Source: Thalassia testudinum (Eukaryota; Streptophyta; Magnoliopsida; Alismatales; Hydrocharitaceae). From it: 64,000 nucleotides of DNA. Below are positions 33,771 through 45,700 of this stretch, piece after piece; positions within the stretch are counted from its first letter, which is position 1; the number at the start of each line of letters is the position of its first letter. A program made the position numbers and the translations under genes. The notes beneath the pieces are model-generated. The model was not told where the DNA came from. It did no database searches and saw nothing but the letters and a program-made list of their open reading frames with translations. Location: assembly GCA_037157565.1 (NCBI GenBank), contig JAZHRO010000054.1, positions 15,855,501 to 15,919,500 on the forward strand, given 5' to 3'.

Positions 33771-33813
33771 GTCCCACATCGTGAGTTTACTAAACCCCGC
33801 AGTAGTATAAATT
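33771..33813 (+). promoter_or_regulatory. snRNA-type promoter in LTR (copy 6)
   Basis: GTCCCACATCG at 33771-33781 is a perfect USE. The spacer is 24 bp and the TATA box, TATAAATT at 33806-33813, is the best of the set. Confidence 0.65.
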
Positions 33814-33835
33814 GATTTTGTGCTTTCTACTGGTT

Positions 33836-34077
33836 GCCTTCGAAAGCACTGGGGTGAGGTCCCGCACCCACTCACTCGCCCGGTTCGCGAGTTCATCACG
33901 CGGATCCGGCGGATCCGACCCGACCCAATCTGAGCACACCTCGCGCATCACCCACACACCGGTGCGCCTGGTCATGGGCACGAAACCCGACCCGATTACC
34001 TGCGGCTCTGGGAGAGCGTCCTGTGAGTGGTTTACAGAGAGAGAGAGACATGCGGGTAGAGGGACAGGGTAGGTTTT
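33836..34077 (+). ncRNA. Predicted short LTR RNA (copy 6)
   Basis: GCCTT starts 23 bp after the TATA box. GTGCTTTC/GAAAGCAC pair perfectly around the start site. GGGGTGAGGTC follows, and the first T4 run is at 34074-34077. The predicted length is 242 nt. Confidence 0.42.
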
Positions 34078-34622
34078 GCTCTTTGTGCAGGGACAGGGTA
34101 CGAGAGAAGAAGACCAAGGAAGAGAGAAGAAGGAGAAGGCCAAGGAAGAAGGAAGAAGAAGACCGCAGGAAGAAGAAGAAGACTGAGAGAAGAAGGAAGA
34201 AGAAGAAGCATAAAGGAAGCACTGTAGCAGACACCACTTAAGCCGTCTGATTGAGAAATCAGACGACGGATGAAGCTCTGCAGACAAAGCAAAGAAGAAA
34301 AAGAAAGGAAAAGGTGTCGCAGCTGAAAGCAGAAAGAAGAAGGAAGAAAGAAGAAGAAAAGAAAAGAAGATAAAGAAAAGAAGAAGAAGACAAGCAAAGA
34401 GAGAAAGAAGAGAAGAAGAAAAAGCCAAGAAACAAAATCTACCTCTACCTCTCTCTCTCTCTCTCTTATTTTTGTAATAAAAGCATTGTGTTTCTAGAAT
34501 TCTAGTAGCTCCCTGAGTTCGACCTCGGAAAAAAAATATTTCTGAGTAAAATTGTAATAATGGCAATGACGACAAACTGTAGCTATTTTATCTGTATCAC
34601 AACGACATTACTATACCAAACA

Positions 34623-35430
34623 AAAGACCTAGCTTCGGTCGCACTGCCACTACTATTGACCGTCCCCAAATCGATGGACAGTCAGAGCATACCATCCAAA
34701 CACTCAAGGATCTCGTAAGTGCCTGTGTGTTAGATTGGAAAGGCTCCCGGGAGGAGCACTTGTCCCTTGCGGAATTTACATACAACAGTTATCACTTTAG
34801 TATCGGCATGGCACCCTATGAGACACTTCATGGGCAGAGGTGTATGACTCCCTTGAGTTGGGTTGAGTTTGGGACCTAGTGAGAAGTTGGTCTTGGGTTG
34901 ATTCGCCAAAGTCAAGAGGTGATGGAACAAATCCATAGGCGACTCTGCACTGTCAGGAGTAGACAAAAGAGCTACGTTGACTGGAAGCGTAGAGAGGTGT
35001 AGTTGAGGTTGGAGACCATGTCTCCTTCCGTGTTTCGCCCATGAAGGGTTGCATGCGGTTTGGGGTGAGGGGGGGGAGCTCACATCGAGGTTCGTGGGAC
35101 CTTTTGAGGTCTTAGAGCGGGTTGGACCTGTTGCTTACAGGCTTGCCCTTCCACCCCAGCTGTCTGGTGCCCACGACGTGTTTCACATGTCCAACCTGAG
35201 GAGATGTCGTAGACCTTAGCCATGTTTTGAGCCACAAGAGCATTGAGGTTGGGGATGACCTAACCTATGCAGAGAGGCCAGTGCAGATTCTGGATAGAGC
35301 CGTTTAGATATTGGGACGGGAGGAGGTGCCTTTGGTAGGAGTCATGTGGAGGAGCTAAAAGTACAAGAAGGCGACATAGGAACTAAGGTGGCAGTGCAAG
35401 ATCGATGTCCAGGACTTTTTCGTGGGTATG
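34623..35430 (+). pseudogene. Chromovirus integrase C-terminus with chromodomain
   Basis: The plus strand, across several frames, encodes the end of a Ty3/gypsy chromovirus polyprotein. It opens with an IDGQSEHTIQTLKDLV block (integrase core end), then LAEFTYNSYHFSIGMAPYE and a GPFEVL-like, GPVAYRL-like DNA-binding region. It closes with a chromodomain-like segment: DDLTYAERPVQILDRAV, EEVPLVGVMW and ATWELR-like residues. Internal stops and at least two frameshifts make it inactive. Its upstream part was removed or displaced at the LTR junction near 34622. The lineage looks Tekay/Del-like. Confidence 0.85.
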
Positions 35431-35542
35431 TATTTCTCATCGACCTTAATCCTCTTTAAGTTTGTAATGCTCACAATGTCCTTTTTCCTTCCACATGTTG
35501 CAGTCAGGCTTAAGTTTAGAGGGTGAAACTTCCTTTAAGTTA

Positions 35543-38500
35543 TGTTGAAACGACCACAAGGACCACCATTGAATTTCTAAATTTCTTGGGATAGCCTCTG
35601 AAATTTTCACACAGCAAGGTGGACACCCGAGGGTCATTTCCAAACTTTTTTAAACTTCTAGTCCCCAAGGGCTCCGCTAGAATTTCTATGCCTTAGTTGT
35701 GGTGCCTAATAATTTTGGGAAATTCTCCAAAATCTTTGAGGACTTTTCTACAATTTTTGCACAGGAGCACCTATAGGGTTGTTCTGGATCTTTTCCACGT
35801 TGGGGGTGTCAAGAGCAACTTTCATATCCTTAGGTTTGAAGGTCAAAGGGGTTCCACGAAAAAAGTCTTTTAATTGGGGCTAGACCCATAATTTATCCCC
35901 TCCCCCTAACCCTAAGGGCCTTGAGGGGTTGACCCTTATTTACTTAGACAGTTAACCCCCTTCTGGTTAACACGGGTTAAGAGCTCTTAACACTGGTTTG
36001 TCTAACACCGGTTGCTATTGGTGTTAGGCAAACCAATGTTTAAGTCCCACGATTTTGTTGTGCTGTTGTGATTTCTGATTCAAATTCTTAATATCACTAA
36101 CAAGTAAACACCACAAGGGTTGACACTCTAACTTAATACCAATTCAAGTAAACACAAATCGGTGTTAACACCACTTTGCAAGTAAATACAATTGAGGGTT
36201 GATACTAATTCACATTTCTTAACACCACTTCTTTAACCCTCCAAGTAAACTAACCCTAAAACCTTCCTTTAAAAGCCCTCCCCCCCTCGAAACCAACACC
36301 TCGAGCACCTCGGGATTTTTTCCCTCCAACGATTGAGAGAGAGGTAGCTAAGAGAGGGGAGCCACGCCACTCCTCACTCTCGCTCTCTTGTCCTCTTCCC
36401 AGGTGGGTGGGCGCGAGCATCGATGTGGGAGGTGGCGTGGCGTGCTTCCGTGCTCGCGAGATGAGGTAGGTAGGTGCGCATGAGGGTGTGTGTGGTGTGG
36501 ATCAAGAGGCGAGAGCATCTACGGCTCGTGAGCTGCAGGGGATCGGACGACCTCAAGACCACACACGCGCGTGATTCGCAACTGTGGGCGTGTGCAAATC
36601 CACACGTGCCATGAGACAAGAGACCGTTCGGTCAGTCCGACTGAACCAAATCGGCTCAACACCGGTTTACGTAAACTCGATGGCTATTTTGGCTGGTTCA
36701 GGGTCCAAATAGAGTTAGATCCTTTCATGAAAGGTACTGTTGGAAGGCTAACGAATTTTTATACGTTTTGGCACCAAACTCGACCTTGTTTGCACATGTT
36801 TAATGTTTTGGAAAATTAATCGAAGCCTAGTGACCCCTATCTCAGCCCATACATACTTTAGGTTTGGTGCCCGAGAGAGATGCATGTCACAAGGTGGGCC
36901 GTACAGTGATTGTGGGGTACGTAGGCAAGCCACTTGCATCTCTTTCCTTCTGGAGTAGAGGTAGAGTGGCTACCTTTCCCATACCCTATTATTCCTGACA
37001 AATGACGTGCATAGGTATATATGTAGATGTACACCTTCTTGCATGATTTGTCGGTGGTAAACTCAAAATTGTAGACTTAAATAAAAGATTCATGTCGTGT
37101 AAAATTGTAAACTACTATGTATAAGTCGTTTGTTAATTAACCATCTAAGCTGGTATTCTTGCTAGTAGTCAAGTATTTTTCGGTGTTAATGCCCTTTGGT
37201 AAGCCCAATCGGTTAATTATGCTTATTTTCACACGCTTGCCATTTGGTTGCATGTACGTGTTTATCTGACAAGCAATACAAGTGTCATTGGAACTAGCTC
37301 AAAATACTTCTTACAACACTTACCTGGTTAGATGGCAAGAAATGTTATCATATATATCATTTTTTTTTTAGTACATACATAGAATTTTTTCTTTTAGTAA
37401 CTATCCTTTTTATTGTATGGAAGTAAGTTCATTGGTGCTATAGGAGTTTATACCCACTAGTCGATCAAGATGGAGGGAATGTGGATGTGTGTGCATTGTG
37501 AGGTCCCTTGTTGATTTCTTTTTCCTTTGAGGCCTTATAGTTGTTCCTTGCACAGATTTCTTTTGTTGATAGTGTCATTGCGTAATTGAGATTGATAATG
37601 AGATGAAAATGAAAATGTAATCTTGCGATGGGCCAATTAGATGCTCGCATGTGGGTTTTAGTGTGGGGTTAAGTTGGCCCTCAAGTGCATGTATATTGAG
37701 GAGAGTCGACTGCTTATGTGTGGGAAAGGAGTTGACTTATCCAGGTAAGGATCTGGGATAGGAATGGCCTCCACACATCGACTCTTGTTGGATCGTAAGG
37801 TCAATCGGGATAACTGGACGAGGATACGTAGGCCTATTGAGGAGTGTGACCCCCTGTGTTGTTCTATACTGTGTTGTTAGTATGCATCCATTAGCAGGAA
37901 CGACTAATCGCGTGCCAGTGTGGGGAAGCCTCCGTGTGTTTATCACGTGTGCCGTAGTCACCGCTACGCCGCTATCATGACCTTAGAGTAGTAGACTGGG
38001 TGTAGGATAACACGAGATGCTCCACGACCAGAAGAGCTCCACGTGCACGTCCTGCATTGCGGAATATTGCAACAAGATTGTCCCAAATAGGAAACATATG
38101 TATTAAAAGGAAAGGTGACTCAGCCACAGGGGTACTAATGGAAAGAAATTAAATAAATTGACGAAAACAAGCTAAAAGAAATGAGAACGAAAGGAATGCA
38201 TTTTGTTTATTTATTTATTTTTTCTTATTCTTGTGAGTATTTTTAATTACATGCACAAATGAATTACCTCTACTGTCACTCTATTCAACTTTTGCTGACG
38301 TCTGCTACTTGTACTTAGGTCAGGAGAGTGAGTAGTCAGTTCCATCGGCTGCAAAAAGAGATGAGTCCAGCCGAGTCCAGCCTTAGTACTAACAGTCTCT
38401 CTTTTCGTAGTAGTACGTTTCTGTTTTTAGAACTATTAGTTTATGTTAATTGCTACACTGTAGTGTGATGACTATGATGTGAACCACGTTCTCATCACGC

Positions 38501-38660
38501 TTTGACATTGAATTATGTCTCATTTCTCTTTAGTCGTTTAATTTCATTTTGCTATGTTGTATGTGTGGAAAATGATGCGATTTTGGTTTATTGCTCGTTG
38601 AACGACTAAGTCTTGTAATAAGGACGTGGCCTAATTCAGTTTTGAGCGGATTTAGTCGTA
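35543..38660 (+). mobile_element. 3' LTR of the chromovirus
   Basis: Starting TGTTGAAACGACC about 110 bp after the chromodomain, this is the likely 3' LTR. It has a TATA-like CTTTAAAAGCC near 36267. Its 3' half (37740-38650) is clearly related to the 3' halves of LTR A and LTR B, sharing the ACGACTnnnCGCGTGCCAGTG block and the GTTGnACGACTnnGTCTTG end. It lacks the AGACGTCTGG array. The 3' boundary is estimated from GTTTAGTCGTAAG-like sequence and is uncertain by tens of bases. Confidence 0.7.
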
Positions 38661-38910
38661 AGAATGAGCTATGTGTTTGTACAAGTACTTGTCATTGTGG
38701 TTTTTAAATTGGTTTGTGTTTTTACTTTTATATATGGTTAGAATTCTTGAATTTATGCATGATTTGTAGTGATTATTGTAAAAACAATTTTTTTGTGTAT
38801 GGTTTTTATTATAAAAGTTGTATATCAACACAACGTCACCTAACAGTAGGAACATTAGATACAAGTACCTATGAGTAGGAAATAAACACCAACAACATAA
38901 GTGTGATCGA
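38661..38910. other. AT-rich intergenic
   Basis: No coding or structured feature is seen between the chromovirus LTR and the tandem duplication. Confidence 0.5.
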
Positions 38911-39307
38911 CTTTTCAAAAATCAAATTTACTAATGTAAGTCGACTTTTCAAGATAGTAAAGTCGATTCTTAAAAAATTACTTTGTGTACGTGACTAATT
39001 TCCATAATTATAACGATTACGGACGACTTTTGTTATAATTCCAAATTATTATCATTTTTTTATATTAAAATTAACTATTATTAAGTTTTTAATATCATAC
39101 GTATAATTTTTCAAGAGTCAATTTTATTAATGTAAATTAACTTTTCAGGATAGTAAAGTCTAACTCTTAAAAAAATCACTTTGTATACCTAACTACATTC
39201 CATAATTACGAAGATCAGGGTCAACTTTTGTTACACACCCAAATTGTTACCTTTTTCCCAAATCAAAATGAGCTATTATTAATTTCTTAACGCCGTCCGT
39301 ACAATTT
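38911..39307. repeat. Tandem duplication of about 198 bp upstream of a gene
   Basis: Units at about 38911-39108 and 39109-39307 align along their length: CGACTTTTCAAGATAGTAAAG against AACTTTTCAGGATAGTAAAG, TCCATAATTA blocks, and ends CGTATAAT/CGTACAAT. Divergence is moderate. The array ends about 440 bp before the ATG at 39744. Confidence 0.75.
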
Positions 39308-39743
39308 TGTTTTCACCCATCCTCCTCTGCCCTTTTCCCTCCCCTGCGCAAGGGGCATCGAACTCACCCCGCTGCCGCGCAACCTTGCCGTTCGACCCGC
39401 CACCATCCACACCAGCGCCGCTGTCCTTCGACCATCAACACAACACCGCAGACCGCTGGTACTACGGTCCGTACCATCTCCCCTCCTCCCGAGTCGCTGC
39501 CCCGCTCGCGTGGGTTCGGCCGTTTTGTAGTCGCATGCAATCGCATCATATTCCCCGAGGCGCGTACTTTGCGAGAGATCGGAGGCACTCCTTCACTCTT
39601 TCAGGTGCGTTTTATTACGAGCTGCAACGCCTCATTTTATCGAGTTGCATTTAGATCGCACCACATCACCAACGTTCTCCTGCGAGTTGGGTTGCTCTTA
39701 TGTGTTCAGTGTATCCTGGAAGGTGTTCTTGATCAAGCTAGAG
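39308..39743 (+). promoter_or_regulatory. Promoter/5' leader of the 39744 gene
   Basis: Composition shifts abruptly from AT-rich to C-rich at 39310, as expected of a promoter-leader island. There is a pyrimidine-rich CACTCTTTCAG/GTGCG stretch near 39604 that could be a leader splice acceptor. No clear TATA box is seen. Confidence 0.4.
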
Positions 39744-42700
39744 ATGGAGGAGGAGGAGGAGGGGGCGGTGGCGATGTCGGAGGATTATTCCGCTTCCGCC
39801 ACATTGATACGGTTCGATCGGCCGATGCCGCTGCTCCGAGGGCCCGTGCCGGCCGGTTCGTCGGAAGACCCCTCTCTCGGGCCTTTCGTCCTTGCCTTCG
39901 GAGATGCTCCCAGCTGGAGGATAGCGTATCGAGAAACCGAATCCAAAGTCATGGAGCAGTGCCTGGTAAGTTGCCGAGAAGTTGTTTCTGGAAGGATTCA
40001 GTTGGAATCTTCCAAGCGTGTTCTTCCCTCATTATCGTGTAAAATGATTGGTTTTGGTACTCTGAGGAAACGACTTAAGGGAAAGCAACTTTTAAATAAG
40101 TCCCTCTACTGCAGCTAGATGGAGTAGAGGGCTGAAACTATAGGATCCCAAGTTGATTCTCACCTGCAAAAGATTTAAGTACGGAGGAACGTATATATCT
40201 CTCAATTTGGGCGTAAGCGATTTGATTGAATGGGTTGGTCTATTGGGATCAATGGCCTTCACTCACCTTGTAAAGCTCTACCAAAAACGTAAGAATCACT
40301 TTCTCACGGACAAACCTCAATAGCTGAAGCAATCTGCAATGAGGAACTAGTTCATCTTAAGATGAGTTGATGTTCACTTTTGAGGAAGGGAGGGAGGTCT
40401 TATCCTTTATGTCACGTACAGTCTAAAGCTTTTTTTTTTTTTTTTTTTCTCTATTGCAAAGGGACTAAAGTTTTGTTTACGAGAGCCTCCAAACAAGATG
40501 ATGAAATGATGAATATTCAAGCATTTGGGATTTGGTAATCTTCAATGTGTATTGATGAAGAAATAAGTTCTCAAAGACAAAACAGCCTGTAAGTAAATGA
40601 AGAGTGGCTAAGTTTCCGATCGAATTTTGGTAGTCTGCCCCATGCCTTGCTAGAGTAGGGTAGTGCAAGGACTGAGCCAGGAAGATTTTGTTTTCTTAAG
40701 AAAGTAAGTTTTTTCGTCCTCCATAATTCTCTGGAGGATCGGACACTTGTGTCTTGAAATATAAATTGCACATAAAACATTTCCATGTAATGACTTGTTA
40801 GTTGTAGAGTAATTGGCTTAGGTAGAATAATCTCAAGGACTTATGCAGGAATCTGTAATCTATATTTATGCAATCTTTTGCCCAAAAAATACACTTATAT
40901 TAGTATCATTGATTTTTGGTCTTGGTTGGCTCCATGTAATTGAACAATGTGGCCAAGTTGTAATGCTCTTTACTTTCTGTTGAATAAAGCGCATTGTCGT
41001 GCGTTATCCACATTCCACACATGGCATGTTCAGTTGAGTTGACATAGCTCAAATTCTTCCCATAATGGAAGTCCTGACGTACACTCTGCAATAAGCTCCT
41101 GAGTATAGGCTATAAAATATAGGTGAGGTAGATGACTTCGTGATAGTTTGATATTTCCGTTTATTGAGAAGTATGTAAATATTATAATTAGTTCTCTAAT
41201 TGGATGCCTCCTAGATTCATGTAATATTTGGTTGTTTAGTCCCTACCTTGCATATTGAGGAGAGTTTACGAGTGGATGGTCTATACAAGTGTCTATGTAT
41301 GAGTGCTTTATCTTGAGAAGATTCAACGAATTATTTGGCCTTCTAGGTCATTTGCCCCGTGGTTTCCCCTTCTTTAGACTCTAGAGAAGGGTTTTCCATG
41401 TACATTTGATGATCTTGTGTTGCTGTGTTGTTGCACATATATCCTGCTATTACAATGCACGATAGCAGGAAGAAGATTGATCTAAGGTATAGTCCCTTTC
41501 TCATGTAATTGTTAGAGTGCCGTGGGTATTTTAGTGCTTTGTGCAGTGTTGCCCTCTCGAGTTAGGAAAGTGCCTTTTAAAACTTGCTAGGTTTTCTCGA
41601 GTTAAAATAATATCGTTCGAGATGTGCTCTATATATGTTGTTGGGCGGATGGGAGTGCATCATCGCATCACAGAAATAATGCAATCATCTTCATCAAGGA
41701 TCCTCAATTTCTGGTCAGAATTGGTGCAATATGTGGTATCACCTGTTCTATGCAGACTGTGTAGCAGTAATTGCATCTTTGCCAATCTATTCTTCTGAGA
41801 GCCTTTGTTCTGCATGACTTTGGAGAAAGCATTAGAGTCCATGCTACGGATGCATTATGTTTAGATTCTGATGAAAGGCTTTTCAACAAAAGAAAAAAAA
41901 AAGGTTTCTGAAGAAAGGAAGAAGTTGATGTAGATATCAGTAGCTGATCTACTTGTGCTCCAATCACATGATTCTTCAATCATTTCTCCAACTTATGGCA
42001 TTGCTGCATCAAACACTGAATTCTAGACTTGCTGCTATTCAAGGATAAAATCTGCATATTCACTGAAAAGAAACTGATATACAAAACCATATCTGTAATA
42101 TCTGTGCCATTTCTGCTCCCTCTAAAAACCAGATCTTAATCTACTGTAACAATTTATGTTATGCTTTGCGCCAGATGATGAAATGGATCTAATGAATCAG
42201 AGAAAATAAAAATTGGTGGTTCGTAGAGATCAGAGGTATAACTTGAGGCTTCGATTTGTGCAGATTGTAGACTACTTTGAGATATGCAGAGATCATGCAA
42301 CCTGTTCCTAATATGCCTATAATGCTTCCAGATTTGACCACTGAGATTGTGTGATAGATTTCTAAGAGTGATGGCCTCCTGAGGTGGTAATATGTCGGTG
42401 ACAATTAAGGCCTTTTTTATTAGAAGAATGTAAAGAAATTCACTCAAACACACATTTCCTCCCACACATACTTTTCCGTATGCCACATCATTCAAATGCT
42501 AACCATCTGTCACCCCACATCAGCTTTAAGTGCTTTGTAGCAGTATATATCATCGAGTTTATGGTGCCACGTAGCACTGAGGATATAACACTCATACATA
42601 TGCATTCTTGTCCCTATCCGCGATCTTCTATAACGTGGATCCCGCTTATTAGAGAATAAAGCTAGTGGAGATGATTGATTGCATAAATTAGGGTCGAGTG

Positions 42701-45700
42701 AGGGACAATGTTTTCTCACGTTGCAGGAGCAGATTTCAAGGAAAGGTGTGAACATAGATGGTAGCTGAAGTGAGTGGAGCTGTGGTGTTATAGGATCGTG
42801 TAGCATTGGTGTTACGACAAGCATGCATTTAATGCTGGTGCCACGGTGTTACCCACCATTGATGCTACACTCATGGGTGGATCAGTGTTGTAGCACCACT
42901 GCAAAGGCATTTTAGCGCCCGTGCTACGTAACTAGCACAATGTTGTAAGACCAGAATGCTATACCCTTCATCTTCTTTCTCTAAGTCATACCTGTAAGTG
43001 AGTTCTCTTTATCCACACCTCTTCCTCACCCTCCTTCGCCTCTCTGCCACCTCGGCTCCTCCTTCAGTCATCTAACCATCAACTCCCAACAGAAATCGGA
43101 TTGTGCTGTTAGGCAACGATATTTACTCCTTTGTAGGAAGGTATATATGCTGAAAGAGAATACTCCATTCCTCTTCCTTGGCAGTCCTTCCATTGTGCCT
43201 CCACCTCATCTCGAGTGGGTGACAGGTGTGTTTGTATGGGTGCATAGAGAAAGGAGTTTCAATATTGCAATCTTTTCTTATATGGTTCAATTGGCCTCCT
43301 AACTTGGAGACCACTAAAAAAGTAAAAGCAGGAGCCATTGAATTATATACTTTATTTTGTTAGTGTGGCAATCGGTTTCGTCTTCTTTGCACATAAAAAA
43401 AGATTTTGAAGTTTTCTACTTTGTTCTTCTGTTATAGAAAATTCTCAGTTTTCTTTCCATTTTTCTCTCAGATGTGTTGTTGGAATATCTAATTTTTTGA
43501 TTTGAATGGAAGAAGATTTTGAAAAAAATTGAGCCAGAAAGTTTGGAGCATTAAGAAAAATAAAGATTGCCAATACAACAAGGATGTTTCCAGAGGGAAA
43601 AATAAAGAGAGAGGATCAAATATTTTCACTGATATTGAAAAAGTTCATATTAAGCGAAAAATTTGCATTATTTGATATCTCATGTTAGTCCATATACTTG
43701 AGGCATTTGAAAAGTAGTCCAAAGTTTTCAAAAATATTGAAAAGCCCTTGAAGTTTCTCAATTCACAAAACAGTCCACACTTTCTGGAAGTGTCAGAACA
43801 ATCCAGGAGTTGTGGCTATTTGCAAATCAATCTCTGCAACAACAGCAGAGCCATTTCCCACTCTAAGTGGGGTTGGCTACAAATCAATCTCTACATATTG
43901 CAAAAATTTCTCTGGTCTCATTTAGTCGCCATCTTTCGAATTGTTCCTTTTTTTTTTTTTTTTTTGCTTAATCTTGGTTTTCCTGGGTTTAGATCCCAGA
44001 TCATTCTCGGCTGAGTTTAAAGGAGACTTTTTCAAAATGTGCAAAAAAACAAAAGAGACAAAAGGATGGTTAGAAAAAGGAAAGAAAAGAAACTGGAAGA
44101 GGCATGAAGCATTACGAGGATATGGGGAATCACCTGTCTTTTAAGGCATCACCCCTGGACATTTCCATGGATCAAATAAATATAGGATTGAGGGGGAGAA
44201 TCAAAGTACTAGTATTTCTTCCCATTAACTTTGTGGTGGTTGCCTGAGACTATTCTTACTCTAATGAAATCCCTATATGAGAGAAACCTTCTCTTCTTGA
44301 GTTCTCCAAAAGAAAAAGACCCACTGCCTTTGGGGTCCCTTTTTGGAAGAGGCTCATTGTTTAGGGGTCACCAGTTGAGAGAGTCCAACTCATGTTAAGG
44401 TTTTTGCATAGGAGAGGCCCATTAAGATGAGTGAGGTTTACTTTTCTATATGGTTTCCATTTGGGAGACTATTTGAAGATAGATATGGTGTCTTATTTTA
44501 CCTTCTGCTTTCCAGTTTGAGAAGTATGACAAAAGATCACATTTGACGGTCTTCAGTCTTCAAATCTACTTGCAATACCTTCAATTTCTACTTTGGACAG
44601 TCTCTGATTTCAGCCCATTTAATGAGTGCATGTTCATTTGTGCTCCAACCTGCTTGCCTAGTTCCTAATGATCTGTTTACCGAGGGGGAGATTGTTTTCT
44701 CAGCCTTATGTAACAAGTTGAACATTACATGGGTCACTCCCTCCTTGAGGGGTCATTGCCTTTGTTTTGCTTGCCTAGCTCCAGGGAGGACTGTTGAGAG
44801 CTATGCAATTTAGAGTTAGATGGGTCATTACCTCCTAGATCTATGTGGTACTTGGCAGTTTAGTCCCACCTAAACGAGAGTTTGTGAGAGCTGGTAATCT
44901 ATACGAGTCTGTGCCTGTGTGTGCGTTGCTACTTTATCTTGATAAGAAGTGTTTACCATATGTCTTACTAACAAAGGCATAAAGGTCTCTAATTACCTTG
45001 GAACCACTTAAGTCATTCTGGCGAATCACATTTGATCTAATTTTGGGTCGAGATTTGCTGAAGCCCAAGGCTTAAGTGGAAACTTTCATGGATTTACAAT
45101 AAGAGCACTAACATTGATGTGGAGATTTTTTTAAGTGGAATTCATTCATCTTAAATCTTAAAGACAACGAGTAGAGTTCATCCCTTTATATTGAGAGGGA
45201 TCAATCCTACTTCCAATCTTAATCCTAGACGTCGAAAGAAATCAAATCCTAAACAAACTAAAACATATCTCTTATAATTCGGAGAGAGATAATTTTCAAA
45301 AACGTAGAAAGAGATAACTTTTACTTTCCTAAATATTATTTCCTAAATTATTTCTAACACTTCCCACTGAGTTGAAGCATACGACTCCCAACTTGTAGGA
45401 GCAATGTAGCAAGAGAGCTTCCCCCATCCCAGGCAGGCAAGCAGGCAAGGTAGGCATGTAGTTAAACAGGCACACAGGTAGTTGCCCCTTCACCAGTGGA
45501 AGTGTAATTCCCTTGGAGTAATAAAAAAGCTGACTTGGAAACCTTTAGGTGGTCGAGAGGCAATCCCAAGTAGGTTGCAGTAGTAGAGTAGACTATCCCA
45601 CATTGTAATGGAATAGGGGCGTTGATCCCAAGCAGGTAGCAAACATAAGGGAGATGATCCCAAGTAGGGGAGATGATCCAAGCACTAGTAGTCACTTTGC

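Larger units (their letters stand above)
33150..34622 (+). mobile_element. 3' part of a long LTR (copy 6)
   Basis: This is the distal 1.5 kb of an LTR close to copy 4. It has a possible splice acceptor (CTGGCAG near 33570), an snRNA-type promoter (33771-33813), an AG-rich tract (34035-34430), a CGTCTGAT/ATCAGACG hairpin (34244-34265) and the terminal CTCCCTGAGTTCGACCTCGG block near 34510. The likely end is CCAAACA at 34622, where chromovirus integrase sequence begins. Long minus-strand frames over the purine tract are low-complexity artefacts. Confidence 0.75.

Noticed and set aside
33790..34575. 261-codon minus-strand frame rich in Ser, Phe and Leu
   Set aside because: It is the reverse of an AG-rich LTR tract, with no family signature and no conservation in sister LTRs.
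45590..45610. ATCCCACATTG in the TRIM-like element as a seventh USE
   Set aside because: It differs from the consensus at a core position and I found no TATA-like box 24 bp downstream.
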